Below, one piece after another: positions 5,619 to 11,969 of a stretch of 14,776 nt of DNA (positions are counted from its first letter, which is position 1; the number at the start of each line of letters is the position of its first letter). Source of the stretch: CAYSBE01 sp964429245 (GTDB lineage: Bacteria; Bacteroidota; Bacteroidia; UKL13-3); the NCBI GenBank assembly GCA_964429245.1, contig CAYSBE010000065.1:1-14776 (forward strand), in the 5' to 3' direction. Under the pieces are notes generated by a model. The model ran no database searches, had not been told where the DNA came from, and saw nothing but the letters and a program-made list of their open reading frames with translations. The position numbers were made by a program, and so were the translations under genes.

Positions 5619-7670
5619 ATGGTAAAAAAAGACATATTAATAGAAGCTTATACATTGATGTGTACAGCAAAAGCGATGGCAGAAACTTATGACGCCAACC
5701 GCAATATTTGCAAATACGTACACTCCACTTCGCGCGGGCACGAGGCCATTCAACTGGCTGTAGGTTTGCAATTGCAGCCTTACGATTATTGCTCGCCTTA
5801 CTACCGCGATGAAAGCATTTTGTTGGGAATGGGGCTAAGCCCATATGAACTCATGCTACAACTTTTGGGTAAAGGCGAGGATCCTTTTTCGGGCGGTCGT
5901 ACTTATTATGCACATCCAAGTCTTGATCGCGAAGGATTTCCTAAAATACCACATCAAAGCAGTGCTACCGGTATGCAAGCTATTCCTGCCACAGGCATGG
6001 CACATGGCATTGCCTACAAAGAGTCGATGGGGCTACAGGTAAAAGGAGAATACCCGGTGGTGGTGTGCTCATTTGGCGATGGCTCTATTACTGAAGGCGA
6101 AGTAGCTGAAGCGTTTCAGATGGCCGTACTCAAAGACCTTCCCATAATTTACTTGGTGCAGGATAATGACTGGGGCATCAGTGCCAGCGGTGATGAAATG
6201 CGTGCCATGGATGCCTACGAATATGCTGCGGGTTTTAAAGGCATGAAACGCATGCGTGTAGATGGCAGCGATTTTGTTGAATCATACGAAGGTATTGCCG
6301 AAGCCATTGATTTCGTGCGCAGAAAACGCAGGCCTATTTTGGTACATGCCAAAGTGCCGCTGCTCGGTCATCACACCTCAGGTGTGCGCAAAGAGTGGTA
6401 CCGTGGCGATGATAACCTAGCCAAACACGCCAAAGACGATCCGATTTTTAAACTCAGAAAACTGTTGCTGAAAATAGGTGTGGACGAAACAGAATTAGAT
6501 GAAATAGAAAAAGACACCGCCTATAAAGTTACACAACAATTTAACCAAGCCGTAGAGTCGGCCGACCCTGATACGGCAACACTTGAAGACCATATTTACG
6601 CACCAAGCGGGGCAACGGAAGAGCTAGGTGTAAGAACCCCTGAAGGCAAAGAACCAAGCGTGATGGTGGATGCAGCCTTGCATGCAGTGGATGAGTTGAT
6701 GGCAAAGCATCCTGAATGTATGTTTTACGGACAGGATGTAGGTGCAAGATTAGGTGGGGTATTTCGCGAAGCAGCAACATTGGCTGCCAAATATGGCGAT
6801 AACCGCGTATTCAACACGCCCATTCAAGAAGCCTATATTGTAGGCTCTACCGTAGGCATGAGTGCGGTAGGTGTAAAACCCATTGTTGAAATTCAGTTTG
6901 CCGACTATGTGTGGACAGGTGTAAACCAATTGGTGTGCGAAATTACCAAATCAAGCTATTTGACAATGGGTAAATATCCTGTGAGTGCCATCATACGTAT
7001 TCCTATTGGTGCTTATGGAGGTGGCGGGCCCTATCACAGTGGCAGCATCGAATCAACTTTGCTTACGTTGAAGGGAATAAAAATAGCTTACCCAAGCAAC
7101 GCAGCCGACATGAAAGGTCTAATGAAAGCAGCCTATTATGATGGCAACCCTGTAATCATGCTCGAACACAAAGGACTGTATTGGAGCAAAAATCCTGGAA
7201 CAGAAGGAGCACGTTGCGTTGAACCTGATGCAGAATATATTTTACCATTCGGCAAAGCCAATATCGTACTGAAAGCTGATGACGAAGCAGTAGAAAATGG
7301 AGAAAGTTGCGCCATCATTACCTGGGGAATGGGTGTGTACTGGAGTACCCATGCAGCTAAAAAATTCAATGGCCGTGTAGAAGTACTTGACCTGCGCTCA
7401 TTGCAACCATTGGATGAAGAAATGATTATGGCAACAGCTAAAAAACATGGTAAAGTATTAATTGTAACCGAAGAACCTTTGCTCAATTCATTTGCTGAAA
7501 GCCTTGCCGGACGCATTGGTCAGGAATGTTTCAGGAATCTGGATGCACCGGTATTTACCATTGGTGCCCGCAACACACCTGCAGTTCCACTCAATATGGC
7601 ACTAGAGGCCGAGATGCTGCCCAATGCCGATAAAGTAGCTGCTAAGGTTGAGGAGTTGTTGAGTTACTAG
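5619..7670 (+). CDS. Fused 2-oxoacid dehydrogenase E1 (alpha-beta), branched-chain type
   Basis: The 683-residue cytoplasmic enzyme decarboxylates a 2-oxoacid with thiamine diphosphate and acylates the lipoyl group of an E2. Residues 1 to about 325 are E1-alpha: TSRGHEAIQLAVG (about 37-49) and the thiamine-diphosphate/Mg site GDGS (153-156) to N183 in QDNDWG. Residues from about 340 are E1-beta: the conserved Glu in NTPIQEAYIVG (E404), AYGGGGPYHSGSIES with the catalytic-type His (H473), AYPSNAADMKGL, and the C-terminal DLRSLQPLDEE and TEEPLL. Alpha-beta fusion at this length is usual in Bacteroidota, where such proteins are annotated as 2-oxoisovalerate (branched-chain) dehydrogenase E1; pyruvate or acetoin specificity cannot be excluded. 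All key residues are present and the gene looks functional. No E2 or E3 lies nearby. It converges on the minus-strand operon with a 20-bp gap. Confidence 0.93.
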   Translation: MVKKDILIEAYTLMCTAKAMAETYDANRNICKYVHSTSRGHEAIQLAVGLQLQPYDYCSPYYRDESILLGMGLSPYELMLQLLGKGEDPFSGGRTYYAHPSLDREGFPKIPHQSSATGMQAIPATGMAHGIAYKESMGLQVKGEYPVVVCSFGDGSITEGEVAEAFQMAVLKDLPIIYLVQDNDWGISASGDEMRAMDAYEYAAGFKGMKRMRVDGSDFVESYEGIAEAIDFVRRKRRPILVHAKVPLLGHHTSGVRKEWYRGDDNLAKHAKDDPIFKLRKLLLKIGVDETELDEIEKDTAYKVTQQFNQAVESADPDTATLEDHIYAPSGATEELGVRTPEGKEPSVMVDAALHAVDELMAKHPECMFYGQDVGARLGGVFREAATLAAKYGDNRVFNTPIQEAYIVGSTVGMSAVGVKPIVEIQFADYVWTGVNQLVCEITKSSYLTMGKYPVSAIIRIPIGAYGGGGPYHSGSIESTLLTLKGIKIAYPSNAADMKGLMKAAYYDGNPVIMLEHKGLYWSKNPGTEGARCVEPDAEYILPFGKANIVLKADDEAVENGESCAIITWGMGVYWSTHAAKKFNGRVEVLDLRSLQPLDEEMIMATAKKHGKVLIVTEEPLLNSFAESLAGRIGQECFRNLDAPVFTIGARNTPAVPLNMALEAEMLPNADKVAAKVEELLSY

Positions 7671-7690
7671 AAAAAGCGAGAAGCTGAAAC

Positions 7691-8176
7691 TTATTTTTTA
7701 AAAGGTTGAAACATTACCCGCGCGTATTGTTCGTATTCTTCCAGTATGTTTTTATCAATGTGAAATTGTTTTACGCTTGCTAAACTCAAGTTTGCTTGTG
7801 TTGTAATTTTATTCTTTTTCATCAAGAGTTTATAATGCATACATTGAATTTTTTCAGGTGATACAATCACAAACCATGCGTTTTGGTATGGATATTCCAT
7901 ATACGTTTCATCAAATTCAAAAAAGCCATTTGCCCTAAACTTCACTTCAAGGTAAAACAAGTCACCGTTTTTTTTACTTTGTACCACAAAGTCGGGCATA
8001 AAACGAAGTGCTTTACCGGTTTTAGTCTCTTTTTTGCGCACATCTTTACTTAAAATCGGATGCAGGCGCTCCAGCCCAAAATTGAATACATTGTAGCCGC
8101 TTTGTATAAACAAATCCTGCACCAGGTGCTCGGCCATGCGGCCTTTAAGGGTATTGAGGTTGAATGACATGGGCAT
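7691..8176 (-). CDS. PD-(D/E)XK nuclease-like protein, third gene of the HEPN operon
   Basis: The 161-residue protein has the order of motifs of a restriction-endonuclease-like fold. A helix with Glu (GRMAEHLVQDLF, E16) is followed by FMPDFVV (D62) and FYLEVKF (E77-x-K79), giving D-x14-E-x-K. QNAWFVIVSP (98-107) then forms a hydrophobic core strand. The catalytic set Glu, Asp, Glu-x-Lys is complete, so DNA or RNA cleavage is plausible. No specific family is recognised and no helicase or methylase is fused. The start is 2 bases after the stop of the HEPN-like gene, which implies a shared transcript and coupled translation. Met1 (8176) or Met3 (8170) could be the start. Confidence 0.75.
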   Translation of the reverse strand: MPMSFNLNTLKGRMAEHLVQDLFIQSGYNVFNFGLERLHPILSKDVRKKETKTGKALRFMPDFVVQSKKNGDLFYLEVKFRANGFFEFDETYMEYPYQNAWFVIVSPEKIQCMHYKLLMKKNKITTQANLSLASVKQFHIDKNILEEYEQYARVMFQPFKK

Positions 8177-8178
8177 TT

Positions 8179-8679
8179 TTAAAATTGTATAAAGGGAAAT
8201 TTACTTCCAACTGTTGCTTCTTTACATACTATTTTGATGTTATTGAAGTGTACTTCAATTGGATATTTATTTGCGAAATACTCAATTATTATAGCGCATT
8301 TTTTCAGAGCCTTGTACAAGTCCTTATCTTTTACTATATGAGCAACTCCTTTCTCTTTATTCCTTTGTCCATCTGTGTCACTACATAAATATCGTGCTTT
8401 CCGACTCAGATTTTCTAAGCTACGATATGCAAGGCATATATCTTCTGGTAATTTAAATACTGATAAAGGCTCATCAAACCAGATAGCTTTACGAACTTCA
8501 GTATGTTTATTGTAGTGTATATCGCCCTCTTTAGCAAGGTAAGCGTCAACCAAATGTAAGGCAGTGTAAAAGCAAATCGTTATTTGCCAATCAATACTAT
8601 TGGTTACTTTTGCATTGAGTTGTTCTAAAACGGAAAAGTTATGCTTGCTTTGTTTGATATGACTTTGGAAATCTGCCAC
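8179..8679 (-). CDS. HEPN-like domain protein, second gene of a three-gene operon
   Basis: The 166-residue protein is helical with the pattern SIDWQITICFYTALHLVDAY (about 28-47), KHTEVRKAI (about 58-66), AYRSLENLSRKARYLC (about 84-99) and a final helix (DLYKALKKCAIIIEYFANKY). This D-W...FY.ALH.VDAY, H..xR, Y..L...SR.ARY pattern matches a HEPN-superfamily type I know as stand-alone proteins. HEPN domains are often RNases or RNA-binding modules in toxin-antitoxin, abortive-infection and CRISPR systems. The usual Rx4-6H motif is not present in that order; an H59-x3-R63 pair takes its place, so RNase activity is not certain. It appears to start with GTG at 8679, 16 bases after the upstream gene, and ends 2 bases before the nuclease-like gene. 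Confidence 0.65.
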   Translation of the reverse strand: MADFQSHIKQSKHNFSVLEQLNAKVTNSIDWQITICFYTALHLVDAYLAKEGDIHYNKHTEVRKAIWFDEPLSVFKLPEDICLAYRSLENLSRKARYLCSDTDGQRNKEKGVAHIVKDKDLYKALKKCAIIIEYFANKYPIEVHFNNIKIVCKEATVGSKFPFIQF

Positions 8680-8695
8680 AAAATTTTAGGAAATT

Positions 8696-9193
8696 TTAAG
8701 CTGTAAATCTTATTTGACGATAATGAGTAGGAATTGGTAAACCATCATTTATTTCTACAACAGTCGTATCTAATTTAATTCCCTTATCGCTAAATTTGCT
8801 ATTAATTTTACCTTCTAATCTGTATAGCTCATTTTCTTCCTCCTCATTATTCACCTCGGCCCATACCAAAATTGTATTGCCGGATGAATGAAAAGCAAGT
8901 GAACCTGGCTTTATGTTTGAATGCAATATTCCCTTTATGTATTCTAGTAATAACTGTTTCTCAAATTTCTCTATTGCGGCATCCATATTGAGCTTAAACA
9001 GATCATCTGTATTTCCCGATGCCAAATTGTGATAAATTCTGCTAAGCTTTTCGTCCATTGTGCTGGTCTCAAGCATCATTTTATCTGAATTTAATTCATG
9101 TATTAGTAAATCAATAAATTCAGTAACAGAATCTTTTTTTGTATTGTCTGATGTAATTGGATTGTTGACCATCATGCACGCAATTAACAACAT
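8696..9193 (-). CDS. Unrecognised acidic protein, first gene of the HEPN/nuclease operon
   Basis: This protein of up to 165 residues has no family I can name. The N-terminal half is helical (VTEFIDLLIHELNSDKMMLE, DAAIEKFEKQLLLEYIKGIL). The C-terminal half looks like a compact alpha/beta unit: PGSLAFHSSGNTILVWAEVN, an acidic stretch EEEENELYRLEGKINSKF, then IKLDTTVVEINDGLPIPTHY. The strand-helix-strand pattern with a P-x-P-x-H-Y end resembles small uncharacterised proteins that I associate loosely with HEPN partners, but this is memory only. The start is uncertain: Met1 at 9193, or Met7/Met8 about 20 bases downstream. A stop codon lies 9 bases before Met1. It leads a co-directional set with the HEPN-like and PD-(D/E)XK genes. 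Confidence 0.65.
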   Translation of the reverse strand: MLLIACMMVNNPITSDNTKKDSVTEFIDLLIHELNSDKMMLETSTMDEKLSRIYHNLASGNTDDLFKLNMDAAIEKFEKQLLLEYIKGILHSNIKPGSLAFHSSGNTILVWAEVNNEEEENELYRLEGKINSKFSDKGIKLDTTVVEINDGLPIPTHYRQIRFTA

Positions 9194-9278
9194 AATAGTC
9201 TAAATGACAATTATTAAGAAATTTGAGACGTATATTTTACTGTACATTTTAGCATGGAGTCGCTTATAGGATACTCAT

Positions 9279-9800
9279 TCACTTGCAGAAATATAAAGTT
9301 TTAGCTTTCCCCCAAATCACCTTCGCATAACGTTCTTCTTCAAACAATAGTTCATACTTCTTTTGATACCTCACCACCTCACTTGCATTCCATTGATATA
9401 TGATTTCATCTCGCTTTAAATATTGAATAAAATAACGGATGGTGAATGGGTGAAATAATATATGCTCTCGGTAAACCAGTTTATGGTAGTTTTCATTTAG
9501 CCAAAGCACCAGTTCTTTTTCCGCAGTAGTTGGTGGCGTTATTTTAGGAAAGGGTAGTAAATAATGACAGGCAATGAAGTTAATCGCATATACAATGTGT
9601 TGTGTCATTTCATGGCCCCAACGGTGGCTGTAATATCCCGGATAGTGCATATACCGCAACACATCTTCCAACTTGCATTTACCTAAAATAGTGAGCGCAA
9701 ACGCATCGGGCATGATGGCTTTAAAATTGGTGAGCCATTGCTGAACCGCACGTTGTTTATCGCTCAGCCGTTCATCATCAACTATGAAGGTATCAATCAT
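9279..9800 (-). CDS. Unrecognised protein with a His-rich central motif
   Basis: I place the start at the ATG at 9800 (a GTG at 9806 adds two residues), giving 173 residues. It has no signal peptide or membrane segment. The N-terminus is acidic (DTFIVDDERLSDKQRAVQQW). The centre holds MHYPGYYSHRWGHEMTQHIV, dense in His, Tyr and Trp. The C-terminal half is aromatic and helical (EHILFHPFTIRYFIQYLKRD, YQKKYELLFEEERYAKVIW). The His cluster (H-x6-H-x3-H-E-x3-H) could bind a metal, but no known metal-site family fits well. It lies 85 bases upstream of the HEPN operon in the same direction and could be its first gene or an independent one. Real-gene confidence is fair; function is unknown. Confidence 0.6.
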   Translation of the reverse strand: MIDTFIVDDERLSDKQRAVQQWLTNFKAIMPDAFALTILGKCKLEDVLRYMHYPGYYSHRWGHEMTQHIVYAINFIACHYLLPFPKITPPTTAEKELVLWLNENYHKLVYREHILFHPFTIRYFIQYLKRDEIIYQWNASEVVRYQKKYELLFEEERYAKVIWGKAKTLYFCK

Positions 9801-10102
9801 ACACACAAAATAAATTTGATTGTATGTAATGTATGTGCGAAGTGAACACGTTTTTAATTATATATCCGCAAACGCACAATATTGCATTATTGAATCGACT
9901 TTATATATGCCTGTGTCTGTTCTGTTGCTTGTGTGTGTTGGGCTGTGCATTTTAGGTTTGGTCAGTTTTGTAACGCCATAGCACAAAATAAAAGCCCGCT
10001 TGCGCGAGCTTGGCTTACAGATTTCTCACTATAAGGGGGCTGCGTTAATTGCTTAACGCGGTGCAAGTATACAAACATTCAACTTTATTGCCTTTAAACT
10101 GA
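9801..10102. other. Intergenic region with a minus-strand terminator and a second hairpin
   Basis: No gene is seen. The stretch holds a terminator-like hairpin (9985-10011) and a perfect 7-bp stem GCGTTAA/TTAACGC (10042-10059, TTGC loop). Bases 9920-9960 are GT-rich without a clear feature. Confidence 0.6.
9985..10011 (-). terminator. Rho-independent terminator behind the mrr 3' remnant
   Basis: On the minus strand AAGCTCGC pairs with GCGGGCTT (8 positions, one G-T wobble) across a GCAA loop, then TTTTATTTTG follows. It lies about 90 bases downstream, in mrr orientation, of the stop in the outer copy of the mrr 3' end (10104), as expected for the original end of the restriction operon. Confidence 0.65.
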
Positions 10103-10191
10103 CCTACTCATTCACCACCAAAAAGTAAATAGGCTGCAAAGGCAGCATGTTCTTTTGCTCATCTTTCATTTTGGGATTGTATTGAATCCAT
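10103..10191 (-). pseudogene. Displaced 3' end of an mrr allele (outer copy)
   Basis: It aligns without gaps to 11037-11125, the last 89 bases around the mrr stop, at 77 of 89 positions. On the minus strand it reads WIQYNPKMKDEQKNMLPLQP then IYFLVVNE and stop. This differs from the intact gene only by Y to N and G to V, while nine other codons differ synonymously. The frame stays open a little further upstream (FICIERK) into the toxin-antitoxin promoter region, with weaker resemblance to mrr. The rest of the gene is missing. The synonymous pattern shows it evolved as coding sequence and is not a recent copy of the intact mrr. Confidence 0.85.
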
Positions 10192-10212
10192 TTGCGTTCA
10201 ATACAAATAAAT

Positions 10213-10242
10213 TTTATTGTACGGTATTTTGCCGTACATTTG
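10213..10242 (+). promoter_or_regulatory. Toxin-antitoxin promoter with overlapping inverted repeat operator
   Basis: TACATTTG (10235-10242) matches the Bacteroidota -7 box TAnnTTTG exactly, 17 bases before the antitoxin ATG. A weak -33 candidate TTTA (10213-10216) lies 18 bases upstream of it. The inverted repeat TGTACGG (10218-10224) / CCGTACA (10232-10238) with a 7-base spacer overlaps the -7 box. Binding of the ribbon-helix-helix antitoxin here would repress its own operon, as in characterised DUF1778/GNAT modules. Confidence 0.6.
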
Positions 10243-10259
10243 TATGAAAGTTAATTATT

Positions 10260-10547
10260 ATGGAAACGTACGTAGGTAAAACAGAGCGCATAGAATTGCG
10301 TGTATCGGCCAGTGAAAAACGAATATTGAAACGGGCTCAAAAACTAAGTGGCGACAGGTCGTTTAGTAGTTTTATTATTCGCGTGGTAAAACAACAGGCC
10401 GAAGAAATTGTGGCAAAAAATGATAAAATCATAGCTACCGAAAACGATCGTAAAGCTTTTTTTGATGCAGTATTTGCTAGCACAACTCCCAATGAAAATC
10501 TGCTTGCAGCTGCTAAACGCTATCAATCTAAAATAACACGTAAGTGA
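10260..10547 (+). CDS. DUF1778 (TacA-like) ribbon-helix-helix antitoxin
   Basis: The 95-residue protein is a typical DUF1778 antitoxin. The N-terminal ribbon is TERIELRVSASEKRILKRA (about 8-26), the second helix SFSSFIIRVVKQQAEEI (about 35-51) completes a ribbon-helix-helix DNA-binding domain, and the C-terminal tail with DRKAFFDAVFASTTPNENL and AAAKRYQSK should wrap and inhibit the toxin. By analogy with TacA/AtaR/KacA it neutralises the partner acetyltransferase and, with it, represses the promoter just upstream. Its stop overlaps the GTG start of the toxin gene (GTGA), implying translational coupling. Family confidence is high. Confidence 0.92.
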   Translation: METYVGKTERIELRVSASEKRILKRAQKLSGDRSFSSFIIRVVKQQAEEIVAKNDKIIATENDRKAFFDAVFASTTPNENLLAAAKRYQSKITRK

Positions 10548-11062
10548 TTATCGCGGTTCTAGACAAAACACACAACAGATCGGCTTTTGCGTGCGAAGAG
10601 CCGGCACTTACACACTACCTACAAAAACAAGTGAGCCAGGATATGAAGAAGAAACTTGCAGTATGTTTTGTGGCAACTGATGACAAAAGCAATGTGATGG
10701 GCTACTACACACTAAGCAGCGAAAGCTTGGGCAGAGAGCAAATACCCGCAAAATATATAAACAAATTGCCGGCAAATTATCAGGCACCGGTTATTTTACT
10801 TGGCAGGCTGGCCCGCCACATCCATGCCAAAGGAACCGGTCTGGGCGAGCACCTGCTTATAGACGCTTTGTTTAGGTCATACACATTATCCGAAAATAGC
10901 ATAGGTGCAATGGCTGTAGTAGTAGACCCCATAAATGAACATGCTGTTCGCTTTTATCACAAATACGGATTTATACAGCTACCGGATAGTGGGAAAATGT
11001 TTTTGCCCATGCACACTATCAAGCAAGTTATGTCATCCTACTCATTCACCCCCAGAAAGTAA
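10544..11062 (+). CDS. GNAT acetyltransferase toxin (TacT-like)
   Basis: The 172-residue protein starts with GTG at 10544, overlapping the antitoxin stop. It matches DUF1778-partner GNAT toxins, which acetylate aminoacyl-tRNA and block translation. Visible features are FACEEPALTHYLQKQVSQDM (about 15-34), MGYYTLSS, the acetyl-CoA-binding segment LLGRLARHIHAKGTGLGEHL (about 85-104), and the C-terminal VVVDPINEHAVRFYHKYGF (about 125-143). Tyr138 is in the position of the catalytic-type Tyr. The family usually ends soon after FLPMHTI; here nine further residues (about SSYSFTPRK) are read from the complementary strand of the mrr 3' end. The gene is convergent with mrr, with a 25-bp overlap. All key residues are present, so it is probably functional. 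Confidence 0.92.
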   Translation: MIIAVLDKTHNRSAFACEEPALTHYLQKQVSQDMKKKLAVCFVATDDKSNVMGYYTLSSESLGREQIPAKYINKLPANYQAPVILLGRLARHIHAKGTGLGEHLLIDALFRSYTLSENSIGAMAVVVDPINEHAVRFYHKYGFIQLPDSGKMFLPMHTIKQVMSSYSFTPRK

Positions 11063-11125
11063 ATGGGCTGCAAAGGCAACATATTTTTTTGTTCGTCTTT
11101 CATTTTGGGGTAATACTGAATCCAT
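11037..11125 (-). repeat. Inner copy of the 89-bp mrr 3'-end repeat
   Basis: The 3' end of the intact mrr, including its stop, repeated in the same orientation at 10103-10191. The two copies bracket the toxin-antitoxin module (10192-11036). Confidence 0.85.
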
Positions 11126-11946
11126 AAATCAATGAACCTGTCGAAGTCAATTAACTCTACGTGCTGGCCTGTGGTGCGCGATTCGGTTTTTGCCGGATTT
11201 GAAAACTCACCACTGGTTACAAATATACCAACGTCTGATGACCGTTTCATCGTACCAACAAGCTTCTGAATATCCTCTGCGGGTATTTTGCTATCGGGGC
11301 GGTGTTTCACTTGCACTACCATGCGTGGTTGGCGCGTACCCAAAGGATCATTGTATGCAATAATATCAATGCCACCATCACGACCTTTGGCAGCAACGTG
11401 AGAAATATAGTAACCCATAGCTTCGAGCAAGGCTGCTACTAAATCCTGAAATTCGTATGGGTTTTTTGTTAATACAAAACTTCGTAAACCATCATATGCC
11501 TTTTCTTCATATTGCTCTATAAGCGCTTTTTGATTTTCTTCAATTACGATTTCCGTTACATCTTCTCCGATGTTGCCTTTAGGTAGTTCTGTTGGTTGGT
11601 TATTTTTCCATTCTTTGTAGGCATTGTCAATAGAATGTAGTAATTCCAATTCATTTAGCTTTGTTGCTTCTTCGCCTTCGGGAGTAATATTCCATGTGCC
11701 TTTGGTTTTTATTAAATAACCCGCTTTGATTAAACCAATGGTATAAAAATGTAAAATGGATTGCCAACGCACATAACCTGTTTTCTCATACCTGCTTTTA
11801 GCCCACTCATCAAGTGTTAATGTATCGTTCAGTTGAGCAATTACTTCAGAAGCGCGCATTGAGCCTCCGTTTTGCTTTAAAAGTTTTAGCGTTGCAAGTG
11901 TAGTTTTTGCTGCAAGTTGTTTGGATGGTGAAAGTTCTTTAGCCAT
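11038..11946 (-). CDS. mrr: Mrr-type restriction endonuclease
   Basis: The 302-residue protein has the two-domain layout of Mrr, a DNA-cleaving restriction enzyme of the type IV class. Residues 10-100 form the N-terminal winged-helix part (LATLKLLKQNGGSMRASEVI, SILHFYTIGLIKAGYLIKTKGTWNITPEG in pieces). Residues from about 160 form the catalytic PD-(D/E)XK domain: NPYEFQDLVAALLEAMGY (E165), GRDGGIDIIAY (D194), and VVQVKHR with Gln212-x-Lys214. Gln in place of Glu before x-K is usual in the Mrr family. Then FVTSGEFSNPA follows. It begins 23 bases after the MmeI-like gene, so the two form an operon. The 3' end overlaps the convergent toxin gene by 25 bases and exists in a second, displaced copy at 10103-10191. 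Confidence 0.9.
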   Translation of the reverse strand: MAKELSPSKQLAAKTTLATLKLLKQNGGSMRASEVIAQLNDTLTLDEWAKSRYEKTGYVRWQSILHFYTIGLIKAGYLIKTKGTWNITPEGEEATKLNELELLHSIDNAYKEWKNNQPTELPKGNIGEDVTEIVIEENQKALIEQYEEKAYDGLRSFVLTKNPYEFQDLVAALLEAMGYYISHVAAKGRDGGIDIIAYNDPLGTRQPRMVVQVKHRPDSKIPAEDIQKLVGTMKRSSDVGIFVTSGEFSNPAKTESRTTGQHVELIDFDRFIDLWIQYYPKMKDEQKNMLPLQPIYFLGVNE

Positions 11947-11969
11947 ATAAAATCTCTTTTTTTATGAAA

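Noticed and set aside
6541..7516. Minus-strand frames inside the E1 gene
   Set aside because: Shadows of a well-conserved enzyme gene; no protein-like motifs.
8164..8388. Plus-strand frame of 74 codons opposite the HEPN-like gene
   Set aside because: Phe/Tyr/Cys-rich antisense reading frame; the HEPN-like gene on the other strand is better supported.
9992..10060. Possible integron attC site or tRNA from paired stems
   Set aside because: The core sites do not fit the attC consensus pair, there is no integrase, and no cloverleaf or acceptor end is present. The first stem fits a minus-strand terminator better.
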